Shown in pieces: positions 7,402 to 16,863 of a stretch of DNA of 38,196 bases. Under the pieces are notes generated by a model that was not told the DNA's origin, did no database searches, and worked only from the letters and a program-made list of their open reading frames with translations. The position numbers and the translations under genes are program-made. Source of the DNA: Rufibacter ruber (lineage in GTDB: Bacteria > Bacteroidota > Bacteroidia > Cytophagales > Hymenobacteraceae); NCBI RefSeq assembly GCF_001647275.1, contig NZ_LRMM01000054.1:1-38196 (forward strand), given 5' to 3'. The first letter of the stretch is position 1. Every line of letters begins with the position of its first letter.

Positions 7402-10400
7402 GCACTGGAAAAGCAACACAGGTATATCAGAAAATAGAGCAAGATGAACTTGCGCAGAACCTTATCGCAGAGTCACATGCTAGGCATATCCTATACAACG
7501 TCAATGAGCCTGAGGAGAACTTTCCTGATTTCACACTAGGACTTGATGACCGACTAAGTACAATTGCTTTTTCCTATATATCGATTGGATGTCAGTACGC
7601 GGAGAACAAGGAATATCAACTTGCCCTTGATCCCTTGGAGAAAGGGGCCAATATTCTAAGGAACATACATGCACCCTTAGCAAACCGAAAGGATCACAGC
7701 CTGTATTTTGTGCTCACATCCTCTTTGGCCTACTATGCCTGCGGGCAGTACTCAAAGTCTTTTATCTTACTTAAGTCGGTAGAATTCGAATCTGATGCCG
7801 CAAGCCTAATCTCTCTATTCTTAAAGAAGGACTTTGTAAAACTAGTGGAACTCGTAAACAGGGTCCTGCTCACCAACTATATAGATGAAGCGACTGACTT
7901 GGATACGGGTCTGGAGAGTGAGACAGACAAAAATATATATACGTCACTACTGGCAAAATCCTTCAATCTGCTATTAGAGTACATATTCTCTGGCAACATA
8001 GAATGGCTCAATGAGTCGATCGGAATCCTGGATGACTTGGAGGAGCTTTTGAAAATAGACAATGAACCATCCATGTGGTGGACCGTCAGGCTCCTGAGAA
8101 TCATCTTCGGGGATTTTAGGGAGAGTTCTTTGTGGAGGTTGCTACCTCCCTACTTTGACAATAACAGTTTAAGGATAGTCGACTTCATTGTCAGCCTGGC
8201 CTTCAGAAAATCCCCCGTCTATGAGCTTTTCTATTCACAGAAATTATCCCTACCCATAGTATTAGACCAAGGGAACAAGGGAGCCATAATCAGCCTTCCC
8301 ACTAGCAGCGGCAAAACAAGGATTGCTGAGCTGGGGATATTCCACTGCCTGAACAACAACCCAGGGGCCAAGGTGATCTATATCGCTCCCTATAAATCTT
8401 TGGCTTACGAGATTGAGGAAACCTTTGAACTCACATTTAGCACCCTGGGCTACAAGGTAACCCACCTGTACGGCGGTGCCCAATACAGCAGGATAGATGT
8501 AGCCCTTATTGAGGAATCAGACATTATCATTGGAACACCGGAGAAGGTGAAGGCAATATTAAGGGCAAGCCCTGAGATCGTGGAAGGTGTTAAAATGGTG
8601 GTGATAGACGAGGGACACCTGCTTGGTGCCGAAGAAAGGTTTATCCGCAATGAGTTGCTCATAGAGGAATTTAAAAGTCACATGAATGCAAATGGGGGCA
8701 GGATCCTCCTGCTTTCAGCAGTTCTCCCAAACAGCTCCGAAATATCAAGGTGGCTTACAGGTGACACTTCCAACGCAGTGACATCCAGGTGGCGTCCCTC
8801 GGAGGAACGTTTCGGGATAATAGAGTGGACCGGAGAAGAGATAAACATAAATTGGCGTGGGGCACATGCGTCATCCAATCAAGGTTTCATAAAACAGGAA
8901 GCTTTTCAGAAAAGGGGGAAGACTTATTACTACCCGAGCGATAAGAAGGATGCTGTTTCCTCAGTCGCAGTAAAGCTTTCTGCTTTTGGGTCGGTACTCA
9001 TTTTTGTCGGCCTTAAAAAATCTGTATTCACTTACGCAAAGGCGATTTTTAAAGCAATGGGGCCAGACGCGGTTCCATTTAAATGGCAATCTGACTCTGA
9101 CTGGGAGGCGTTTAGCATGGCATGCGATGAAGCATATGGAGAAGAATCCGAAATTTTGGAATACGCCCATTTTGGGATTTTATGCCATAATGCAGATCTG
9201 CCCTCCGAAGTAAGGATGATAATGGAAAGGTTGATGAGGACAAGCTGCCCACCAATCATAGTTGCCACTAGTACCCTTGGACAGGGAGTAAACATTGGCG
9301 TATCGACAGTCATCTTTACAACCCACTGGGTGAATGGATCGCCAATGGAACACAGAGACTTTTGGAATATAGCAGGCAGGGCGGGGAGGGCCTATGTAGA
9401 CTATGAAGGGAAAATCTTGGTATGTCTTGACAGAACGGATGAAGAATGGAGAAACAATAGGGACTTAAAGCAGTTTGAAAAATACTTTGATAAGTACACA
9501 AACGAAGACACAAAGAGCGGTATTTTTATAATACTGCGTGAAATTAAAAATATTGCGGATACTTGCGGTATTCCTTTTGATCACCTATTACAGCTAATTG
9601 CCGAAAATGACTTTTCTCAACTCAAGGACCCGAGAGGCAAAGATTACTCTGGGTTAATAGAATATGCTTTTGATTTGATGGACGACAGCATTCTCGCATT
9701 GAATCTCCATTTCAAGAGTTATGAGCTTGATGATCCATCGGATTGGATAGATGATTTCTTCAGGGAGTCCTTAGCCACAATCCAGGCCGAAAACTCAAAA
9801 GTTATCAGCATAGAAGAGCTGATTTCATTCTTAAAGCACCGGAACAAAGGTATATTGAGAATGGTGGGCTCGCCCACAAGATGGAAGGGGCTGGTAAATA
9901 CAGGGCTTCCCTTGAAATCATCTTTGCTATTAGATGAGTTACTGCCAGAGCTGATTACAACTGCCGAGGACTTTCAGCTAAGTAACGAGAGTCTCAGAGA
10001 TAGAATTATATTCTTAGAATCAATTGAGAAAATCCTAGTCAATTTACCGGTAGTCGAAAGTAAAGTGTCAAAATATGGAGAGGCAGAAATAGATAATGTT
10101 AGGGAACCTTGGTTACAGGGCCTTACAATTAGAGAAATTAAGACGTTTAAAAATGGGCAAGAAATCTGCAATGATTACTATGGCTACACATTGCCTTGGG
10201 TAATAAATGCCATTTCGAGAAAATTTAAGTTGGCTGAGTATGAGACTTTTGCAAGGTACTTCGAAGAGATTGCGTTACTCATGGAGGCAGGATTGCCCAA
10301 TATACTAGCTTTGAAGATCTACCTAGCTGGAATAAAATCAAGAAAATCTTCCATTGAGTTGAGCGAAATTCTAGATAGCCAGTTAGTTGATATGAGTGTA

Positions 10401-10763
10401 AGGGATGTATATATCCACTTGGTCACTAGTGCCAAACAAATTTCAGAGCATTGCTCTGTTACTGCTAAAAAATGGATAGACCAATTGACGAACTCCTCTT
10501 ATAGAAAATCTAGAAGGCCAATAGATTTTAATAGTTTTCATTTCCCACAAACAAAAGTTAATAGCAGCCATCTATTGCCTAAAGCCATAAATGGTGAAAC
10601 ATATTTGGTAAGCCCTGACTATGGAGAAATTATAAAGGTGGGGTCTACAAAGGAATTACCTTTTAATGATTTAGCTAATGATTTAGGGTTTCAGTTCCAG
10701 CGGATTACTAAAGATGGAAGTAACTTTTGGAGAATGAAGGCAAGGAACCCTCACCTGTCCTAA
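7398..10763 (+). CDS. hamB: Hachiman anti-phage helicase HamB
   Basis: This 1121-aa superfamily 2 helicase is Ski2-like. About 280 N-terminal residues are helical and TPR-like (ALDPLEKGANIL, YYACGQYSKSF). Motif I is LPTSSGKT with K306; motif II is VVIDEGH (D404-E405-G406-H407). Motif III is LLSAVLP. The second RecA domain has IIVATSTLGQGVNIGVSTVIF, and motif VI is WNIAGRAGRA with an arginine at 661. A C-terminal region of about 400 residues is helical and unassigned. In Hachiman the helicase surveys DNA, unloads HamA when it meets aberrant ends, and so triggers DNA clearance. It overlaps hamA by 4 bp and no third gene follows, so this is a two-gene system. All helicase motifs look intact, so it is probably functional. 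Confidence 0.9.
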   Translation: MSTGKATQVYQKIEQDELAQNLIAESHARHILYNVNEPEENFPDFTLGLDDRLSTIAFSYISIGCQYAENKEYQLALDPLEKGANILRNIHAPLANRKDHSLYFVLTSSLAYYACGQYSKSFILLKSVEFESDAASLISLFLKKDFVKLVELVNRVLLTNYIDEATDLDTGLESETDKNIYTSLLAKSFNLLLEYIFSGNIEWLNESIGILDDLEELLKIDNEPSMWWTVRLLRIIFGDFRESSLWRLLPPYFDNNSLRIVDFIVSLAFRKSPVYELFYSQKLSLPIVLDQGNKGAIISLPTSSGKTRIAELGIFHCLNNNPGAKVIYIAPYKSLAYEIEETFELTFSTLGYKVTHLYGGAQYSRIDVALIEESDIIIGTPEKVKAILRASPEIVEGVKMVVIDEGHLLGAEERFIRNELLIEEFKSHMNANGGRILLLSAVLPNSSEISRWLTGDTSNAVTSRWRPSEERFGIIEWTGEEININWRGAHASSNQGFIKQEAFQKRGKTYYYPSDKKDAVSSVAVKLSAFGSVLIFVGLKKSVFTYAKAIFKAMGPDAVPFKWQSDSDWEAFSMACDEAYGEESEILEYAHFGILCHNADLPSEVRMIMERLMRTSCPPIIVATSTLGQGVNIGVSTVIFTTHWVNGSPMEHRDFWNIAGRAGRAYVDYEGKILVCLDRTDEEWRNNRDLKQFEKYFDKYTNEDTKSGIFIILREIKNIADTCGIPFDHLLQLIAENDFSQLKDPRGKDYSGLIEYAFDLMDDSILALNLHFKSYELDDPSDWIDDFFRESLATIQAENSKVISIEELISFLKHRNKGILRMVGSPTRWKGLVNTGLPLKSSLLLDELLPELITTAEDFQLSNESLRDRIIFLESIEKILVNLPVVESKVSKYGEAEIDNVREPWLQGLTIREIKTFKNGQEICNDYYGYTLPWVINAISRKFKLAEYETFARYFEEIALLMEAGLPNILALKIYLAGIKSRKSSIELSEILDSQLVDMSVRDVYIHLVTSAKQISEHCSVTAKKWIDQLTNSSYRKSRRPIDFNSFHFPQTKVNSSHLLPKAINGETYLVSPDYGEIIKVGSTKELPFNDLANDLGFQFQRITKDGSNFWRMKARNPHLS

Positions 10764-11245
10764 GTGGCGCTTATTTGAACGGTTTAATATTACATCCGGA
10801 AAAGAGAAAGTACCATGAATACTGGCATATTGATGATCTCCGATTCTACGCTCCAGTGCTTTATAAAAGCTGTTTTTAATGGAAAGTTAACATAACAATG
10901 GTTATAAGCTGATATTAAGCCTATTGCAAAGGTTAGAGAATCTTATAGCCGAACCCACCTCTATGACATATGGTTTAGAATAGCATGATTAAGCCAGCAC
11001 CACCTCAATGCTCTAAATTTACATAAATTAATTCTAAGGATTTTATTTTGGAAAGTACTTGTAATGATTTAAGTATTACTATCTCATTTTAAGGGTTAGT
11101 ACCTGTAAAAACGAATGGAATTTTGAAAACTCTGCAATAAAGCTTATATTAGGGGTTTAATAATTGCATTTTCTTGCACAAATAACTTTTTTATTCAAAA
11201 GATAATAATCGCAGCCTGCTTTGAAGGACGATAATAGGAATTGGG
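10764..11245. other. Gene-free gap between hamB and the PUL regulator
   Basis: No coding frame, RNA gene or strong terminator was recognised. The sequence becomes AT-rich towards 11246, as expected of the promoter region of the regulator gene. It marks the boundary between the defence block and the levan locus. Confidence 0.5.
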
Positions 11246-14038
11246 ATGATGGCTTCTAAGCAATGGATTTATGCGGGGATTGTACTCATTGTTGCTTTTC
11301 TAACTTCCTGCAGCCAGGAAGAAGAGAGCCATAAATTTACTATTGGTTTTTCCCAGTGTACGGAAGGTGATGCCTGGCGGAAAGCTATGCACAAGGAGAT
11401 GGAACGGGAAGCCTCTTTTCACCCTGAACTTAGCCTACAAATCAAAGACGGTAAGAACAGCAGTGCCACTCAGGTAAAGCATATCAAGAAGTTCATCGAA
11501 CAGAAAGTGGATCTGCTTATTGTCTCACCCAATGAATCAGAACCTATCACGCCAGTAGTGGAGGAAGCCTTTGAGAAGGGGATTCCGGTGATTCTGGTAG
11601 ACCGTAAAATCAGTTCCTCCTCCTACAGCGCCTATGTTGGAGCAGATAATTTCCAGATCGGGAAACTGGCGGGGGAATATGTGTCTAATCTCTTAAAAGG
11701 AGAAGGTAAAATCATTGAAGTATGGGGCCTGCAGGGTTCCTCTCCCGCAATTGAACGTCACAGAGGCTTTCTGGAAGGCATTAGCCAATATCCTGAGGTA
11801 AAGGTAGTAGCTGAAGTCAAAGGTGATTGGGAAAAAGAAGTAGCAAAAAAACGTTTTCCGGCTGTTTTCCTACAGCATCCTAAAGCTGACCTTGTGTTTG
11901 CACACAATGATGTAATGGCCATGGGTTCTTATGAGAGCCTGCATGGCCTTAAGCAGAAGAACCGGCTAAAGTTCATCGGGTTTGATGGACTAGCCGGACC
12001 CAATGGAGGCTTGCAGTTGGTAGAAGATGGTATTCTGGACGCCACCTTTCTATATCCTACAGGCGGGGAGGAAATCATTCAGTTGGCTTACAACATCCTC
12101 CATAACCAGCCTTACAAAAAGGAGAACATTTTGAACTCTACTGTCATAGATGGACGCAATGTGCATATTATGAAGCAGCAGTCAAATAAAATTTTGAGCC
12201 AGGAAGAGAATATTAACCGCCAGCAGAATAAAATCAGCGAGCAGATCAAAATATACAACAACCAACGCACCTTATTGTATGTCCTAATAATAAGCCTGGT
12301 AATTATCATTATACTAGGGGCTTATGCAGTTTATTCTCTCAGGCTAAGGCACGAGACGAATCGGGCGCTGATGGCCAAGAACCGCGAGATCCTAGAGCAG
12401 CGCAATGAAATTGCCGTGATGGCAAAAAAAGCGGAGAAGGCGAATGAGGCTAAGCTCAAGTTCTTCACCAATATATCCCATGAATTCCGTACGCCACTCA
12501 CCCTTATCTTGGGTCCGGTAGAGGATGCTTTGCAAAGCAACATCTCCACAGTGTTAAGAAAAGACATGCTTTTAGTGCGCCAGAATGCCCTGCGTCTACT
12601 CAAACTAGTTAATCAGTTAATGGATTTCAGGAAAGTGGAGCGCAAGAAAATGCGGCTTCAGACCTCTGAGAGTGATCTGGTAAAGTTTGTGAAAGAGGTG
12701 GTGCAGCCTTTTGAGCGGTTGGCTCGCAAACGCCACATCCAACTAAAGATTATCGCCCGGGTGAAAGAAATCAATGTTTATTTTGATAAAGATAAAATTG
12801 ACAAAATCCTGTTTAACCTATTGTCCAACTCATTCAAATTCACAAAGGAAAATGGACGCATCACAATCCTTATTGAGTTGTCTGAGGATAGAAACCACGT
12901 ACTAATCACCGTAGAAGACACAGGCAAGGGAATGACACCTAGTCAAGTAGCCAATGCCTTTGATAGATTTTACACAGCCGAAGACAATGCCAGTTTGGGT
13001 ACAGGATTAGGGTTAGCCTTATCCAAAGAGTTTATCAAACTGCACCATGGAGAAATCTCCGTGGTAAGCAAAGAAAGGGAAGGTACCCGCTTTATCTTTA
13101 ACCTACCTCTTGGGAAAGAGCATCTAAAGGAAGAAGAAATCATTATGGAACCCAACAAATCCGAACAAAGCGCCCCTTTGATTGCGGGTGTTTTGGATTT
13201 TGATCAAGTTTTATTCTCTGGCACACAAGTTCAGGAACCTTCCGAAACTGCCAAGGAACACACCATCCTGGTGATAGAAGACAACAAAGAGCTGCGTGAG
13301 TTCCTTGTGTCCCGCTTAGCTACAGATTTCAATGTGGTAGATGCTCCGCAAGGTGCCTTCGGTCTGCAGCAAGCCTTTGACATCATTCCAGACCTCATTA
13401 TCTGTGATGTTACCCTTCCCCAGAAAGATGGCCTGGAAGTAACTGCCATGCTAAAAAAGGACATGAGAACCTCTCATATTCCTGTGATACTACTTACTGC
13501 CAAAGACAGCTTAGAGTATAAAATAGACGGCATTCAGGCCGGTGCCGATTTGTATGTGACTAAGCCGTTCAGTTACCTATATCTACTGGAGCGGGTAAAA
13601 GGGCTTCTGAGGAACCGTGATTTGCTCAAAGTCTACTATAACAGCGCTATTGCAGTAGATACTAAAGTGCAGACGGCTCAACCGAAACAACTGGATAAGA
13701 AGTTCATCAATGACGTGGCAGCCTTAGTTGAGAAAAACCTACAGAATACAGACCTAAGCGCCAATGACATTGCCGAAAACTTAGGAATGTCTAGAGTACA
13801 TGTGTATAGAAAGATGAAGGCCCTGCTGGGATATTCGCTTAATGACTACATCGTGAATACCCGCCTTAAGAAAGCCCGGCACCTATTACTCAGTAGCCAA
13901 ATGAACATCTCTGAAATTGCCTATGAAGTAGGCTTTTCATCTCCTGCCTATTTTTCTACTGCCTTTAAAAATCATTTCAATATGAGCCCCTCCGATTTTA
14001 AATCAACCCGTCCGGGTAAGGAGAAAAACCTCGTTTAA
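11246..14038 (+). CDS. Hybrid two-component fructan sensor/regulator (BT1754-like)
   Basis: This 930-aa protein joins all parts of a two-component system. After a signal sequence, residues 30-315 form a periplasmic sugar-binding domain of the LacI/RbsB type (FTIGFSQCTEGDAWRKAM, LLIVSPNESEPITPVVEEA, GIPVILVDRKI, FIGFDGLAGPNGG). A helical stalk leads to a membrane segment near 342-366. The kinase has SHEFRTPL with H412, an N box (LFNLLSNSFKF) and G boxes (VEDTGKGM, GTGLGLAL). The receiver domain has D721 in IICDVTLPQKDG, and an AraC-type HTH ends the protein. The same architecture in Bacteroides thetaiotaomicron BT1754 senses fructose and controls the fructan PUL. The adjacent fructose genes support that role here. 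Two tandem ATGs make the first residue uncertain. Confidence 0.92.
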   Translation: MMASKQWIYAGIVLIVAFLTSCSQEEESHKFTIGFSQCTEGDAWRKAMHKEMEREASFHPELSLQIKDGKNSSATQVKHIKKFIEQKVDLLIVSPNESEPITPVVEEAFEKGIPVILVDRKISSSSYSAYVGADNFQIGKLAGEYVSNLLKGEGKIIEVWGLQGSSPAIERHRGFLEGISQYPEVKVVAEVKGDWEKEVAKKRFPAVFLQHPKADLVFAHNDVMAMGSYESLHGLKQKNRLKFIGFDGLAGPNGGLQLVEDGILDATFLYPTGGEEIIQLAYNILHNQPYKKENILNSTVIDGRNVHIMKQQSNKILSQEENINRQQNKISEQIKIYNNQRTLLYVLIISLVIIIILGAYAVYSLRLRHETNRALMAKNREILEQRNEIAVMAKKAEKANEAKLKFFTNISHEFRTPLTLILGPVEDALQSNISTVLRKDMLLVRQNALRLLKLVNQLMDFRKVERKKMRLQTSESDLVKFVKEVVQPFERLARKRHIQLKIIARVKEINVYFDKDKIDKILFNLLSNSFKFTKENGRITILIELSEDRNHVLITVEDTGKGMTPSQVANAFDRFYTAEDNASLGTGLGLALSKEFIKLHHGEISVVSKEREGTRFIFNLPLGKEHLKEEEIIMEPNKSEQSAPLIAGVLDFDQVLFSGTQVQEPSETAKEHTILVIEDNKELREFLVSRLATDFNVVDAPQGAFGLQQAFDIIPDLIICDVTLPQKDGLEVTAMLKKDMRTSHIPVILLTAKDSLEYKIDGIQAGADLYVTKPFSYLYLLERVKGLLRNRDLLKVYYNSAIAVDTKVQTAQPKQLDKKFINDVAALVEKNLQNTDLSANDIAENLGMSRVHVYRKMKALLGYSLNDYIVNTRLKKARHLLLSSQMNISEIAYEVGFSSPAYFSTAFKNHFNMSPSDFKSTRPGKEKNLV

Positions 14039-14535
14039 GTCGATCCATTTTAGTCTGTTCCTGCTAGGCCTGTTCAGGTTGTTGAAATCATTGTCATTGC
14101 TGTCACCTCTATGGAACTTCAGGCATCAGAACTTAGAAGTGTTATAGGCCAAGTTTGGAAAGAGGTCAAAATATATGCATCTGACGGAACGCTGCATTGC
14201 TAGAGGTTCATGGGTTTATTATTTAAACAGTTCTTACCTCACTATCAAGGCATCTAAAATCAAAGACTGTCATCCACCTTCATTTTGCCAATCTTATAAA
14301 AAGGATTTACTGCTTATTTAGATTTCTGTCTTTTTTTTAAAGAATAGCCTTTAAATACAGAAATTTAATTTTAAGCGTCCACCAAACCTTTAGATAATGT
14401 ATCAATATTATAACCTGTGTTACAAATACGAAAGTAGAATGGGGTAATTCATAAAGTTAAATAATTGAAATTCAGAATGATAATATAACAATTGCATAAA
14501 GTATCAAAATGAATGCTTTTTGAGAAACCAGTGAA
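14039..14535. other. PUL regulatory region
   Basis: About 500 bp without a gene lie between the regulator and the transporter. AT content is high from about 14290 on. The regulator's AraC domain probably binds in the last 100 bp, upstream of the promoter at 14536-14565. No binding site could be fixed by eye. Confidence 0.45.
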
Positions 14536-14565
14536 ATTGAATGGCTAAGAAGGCGGATACCTTTG
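14536..14565 (+). promoter_or_regulatory. Promoter of the PUL operon, Bacteroidota type
   Basis: TTG at 14537-14539, 18 nt, then TACCTTTG at 14558-14565 matches the -33/-7 consensus. The transporter ATG follows at 14584. A TTG at 14563 that would lengthen the transporter by 7 residues lies in the -7 box and is therefore rejected as start. Confidence 0.65.
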
Positions 14566-14583
14566 AGAAAAACATTCATATCC

Positions 14584-15921
14584 ATGGTAAGTAAAAAAGT
14601 ATTCTTCTGGTCCATTGTGGTAGCGTTGGGCGGATTTTTGTTCGGGTTTGATACCGCAGTAATTTCAGGAGCCGAAAAGGCCATCCAGAAACTGTGGAAC
14701 CTGAGCGTATTTGAGCATGGCCTAACGGTAGCCATTGCTTTAATTGGAACAGTACTGGGGTCTCTTACAGGTGGGATTCCTTCAGACAAGTTTGGGCGCA
14801 AAAACACCTTGTTTGGGATTGCAGTACTTTACCTTTTAGCCTCCGTTGGCACGGCCTTGGCTCCAGACTGGTACACCTTCCTTATCTTCCGCTTCTTAGG
14901 CGGAATTGGAGTAGGGGTCTCCTCAGTCACGGCTCCTATGTATATCTCAGAAATTGCCCCTGCCAAATCACGAGGAAAACTGGTAGCACTGTTCCAGTTC
15001 AACATCGTGTTTGGGATTCTGATGGCGTATGTTTCCAACTACGCCTTTGCAGGCATTGGAGAGCATGACTGGCGTTGGATGCTAGGTATCCAAGCCGTTC
15101 CTTCCTTGATCTTCTTGGTAACTATCCTGATGGTGCCGGAAAGCCCAAGATGGCTGTTGCTCAACAGGGCCAATAAGGTAGAAGATGCCAAAAGGACTTT
15201 ACAAATTGCCAATCCAGACGCGAACATCAGTCAAATGGTGACGGATATCCTGATGTCTGCACAAGAGCGGGATGACCATGGTAACAAGCGGGTTCTGTTT
15301 TCCAAGAAGTATTCTCTTCCTATTACCCTGGCAGTACTATTTGCCTTCTTTAACCAGGTATCAGGCATTAACGCCATCATTTATTACGCACCCCGCATCT
15401 TTGAAATGGTAGGCCTTGGACAGGAATCGGCCTTACTTTCCTCTGCCGGGATAGGGTTTGTGAACTTCCTATTCACGTTGCTGGCAATGAACGTGATTGA
15501 CCGTTTCGGACGTCGCACTCTTATGTTTATCGGATCTTTGGGTTTGATCGCAACTTTGGGGCTGGTAGCCAAAGCTTTCTATTTGGAGGAGTTCAATAGC
15601 CTATCAGTACCGATTTACCTGTTCGTGTACATCGCGTTCTTCGCCTTCTCGCAGGGAGCAGTTATTTGGGTTTTCATTTCCGAGATATTCCCTAACCAGG
15701 TGCGAGCTTCGGGCCAGGCCCTAGGCAGCTTCACCCACTGGATCATGGCCGCAGTCATAGCCTTCAGTTTCCCCTATATCGCAGAGACCCTTGGCGGAGG
15801 CAACACCTTCATGATCTTCACCGGAATGATGGTGCTACAGTTGATCTTCGTGTGGCGCATGATGCCAGAAACCAAAGGAACCTCCCTAGAGAAAATAGAA
15901 AAAAGTGTAGTCTTCCATTAA
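14584..15921 (+). CDS. MFS sugar porter, probable fructose importer
   Basis: This 445-aa protein of the sugar porter family has about 12 membrane helices. It begins with LGGFLFGFDTAVISGA, the classic first helix. Family signatures follow in order: SDKFGRKN (loop 2-3), RFLGGIGVGVSS with YISEIAPAKSRGKL, PESPRWLL, the sugar-site helix NQVSGINAIIYYAPRIF, DRFGRRTL, WVFISEIFPNQVRASG and PETKGTSLE. It sits in the inner membrane. Its neighbours are a fructokinase 12 bp downstream and the fructan regulator, matching BT1758 of the B. thetaiotaomicron fructan locus, so free fructose is the likely substrate. Start 14584 was chosen over a TTG at 14563 because the latter is in the promoter. Confidence 0.92.
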   Translation: MVSKKVFFWSIVVALGGFLFGFDTAVISGAEKAIQKLWNLSVFEHGLTVAIALIGTVLGSLTGGIPSDKFGRKNTLFGIAVLYLLASVGTALAPDWYTFLIFRFLGGIGVGVSSVTAPMYISEIAPAKSRGKLVALFQFNIVFGILMAYVSNYAFAGIGEHDWRWMLGIQAVPSLIFLVTILMVPESPRWLLLNRANKVEDAKRTLQIANPDANISQMVTDILMSAQERDDHGNKRVLFSKKYSLPITLAVLFAFFNQVSGINAIIYYAPRIFEMVGLGQESALLSSAGIGFVNFLFTLLAMNVIDRFGRRTLMFIGSLGLIATLGLVAKAFYLEEFNSLSVPIYLFVYIAFFAFSQGAVIWVFISEIFPNQVRASGQALGSFTHWIMAAVIAFSFPYIAETLGGGNTFMIFTGMMVLQLIFVWRMMPETKGTSLEKIEKSVVFH

Positions 15922-15933
15922 TCTAAGCCCTTT

Positions 15934-16845
15934 ATGCAGCAAAAGATAGTTTGTTTCGGAGAAATCCTCTGGGATATCTTGCCCAGCGGTAAACAGCCCG
16001 GCGGGGCACCTATGAACGTGGCCATTCACCTGCGCCGTAACGGATTTGATCCCGCTGTGGTGAGCCGGGTAGGAGACGATGATTTAGGCAAAGAATTAAT
16101 CTATTTCCTAGAAGAGCAGCACATCAACACTGAGTGGCTGCAAACGGGCCAGACCCACCTGACCGGAGTAGTAAAAGCAAATATTTCTGACCGAAATGAG
16201 GTTACCTACAAGATTGTGGAACCCGTAGCTTGGGATTACATCCAATATGAAGACAGGATTGCAGATTTGATTTCCAAAAGCGATGTCTTCATTTATGGCA
16301 GCCTAGTGGCGCGCAATATCACCTCGCAGGAAACCCTGCGTCAGTATTTACCACTGGCAAAACTCAAAATCTTTGATGTAAATCTCCGGCCACCACATTA
16401 TACGACTGAACGGGTGTTGACACTGCTAGGATTTGCCAATATAGTAAAGATGAACCATCAGGAGTTAGCCGAAGTTTGCGAGTGGGTAGGAATAGAGGGA
16501 GGCATTGCTCAGCAAATGCAATTCATTAAAGATCACTTCAGTCTGGAGTTAGTGATTGTAACCCGCGGAGACCAAGGCGCTGCCGCCTTGAATGAGACAG
16601 GCTACTTTGAACATGAAGGTTTTCAGGTGGAGGTGGAAGATACCATTGGCAGCGGGGATGCTTTTCTGGCTACGTTCCTAACCAACTATCTCCAGAAAAA
16701 ACCATTGAAACTTGCTTTAGAGAGAGCCTGCCTTGTGGGTGCTTTTCTGGCCACGCAGAGAGGGGCTACGCCAGCCTACCAACCTCAGGAAATTACGGTT
16801 GCATCGCTTACCCCTTCTAATAAGAATTCTATTCTTCATTCTTAA
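15934..16845 (+). CDS. PfkB-family fructokinase
   Basis: This 303-aa cytoplasmic sugar kinase phosphorylates imported fructose. The N-terminus CFGEILWDILPSGKQPGGAPMNVA is typical of bacterial fructokinases, with the GG substrate motif at about residues 23-24. DVNLRPPHYT is the conserved central motif. The PfkB signature DTIGSGDAFLA contains the catalytic base D242. The next gene, susC, starts 18 bp after the stop and the transporter ends 12 bp before the start, so the three are co-transcribed. Product, fructose 6-phosphate or 1-phosphate, cannot be read from sequence; homologues near fructan PULs usually form fructose 6-phosphate. Confidence 0.93.
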   Translation: MQQKIVCFGEILWDILPSGKQPGGAPMNVAIHLRRNGFDPAVVSRVGDDDLGKELIYFLEEQHINTEWLQTGQTHLTGVVKANISDRNEVTYKIVEPVAWDYIQYEDRIADLISKSDVFIYGSLVARNITSQETLRQYLPLAKLKIFDVNLRPPHYTTERVLTLLGFANIVKMNHQELAEVCEWVGIEGGIAQQMQFIKDHFSLELVIVTRGDQGAAALNETGYFEHEGFQVEVEDTIGSGDAFLATFLTNYLQKKPLKLALERACLVGAFLATQRGATPAYQPQEITVASLTPSNKNSILHS

Positions 16846-16863
16846 CCATACAAACCAAAATAT

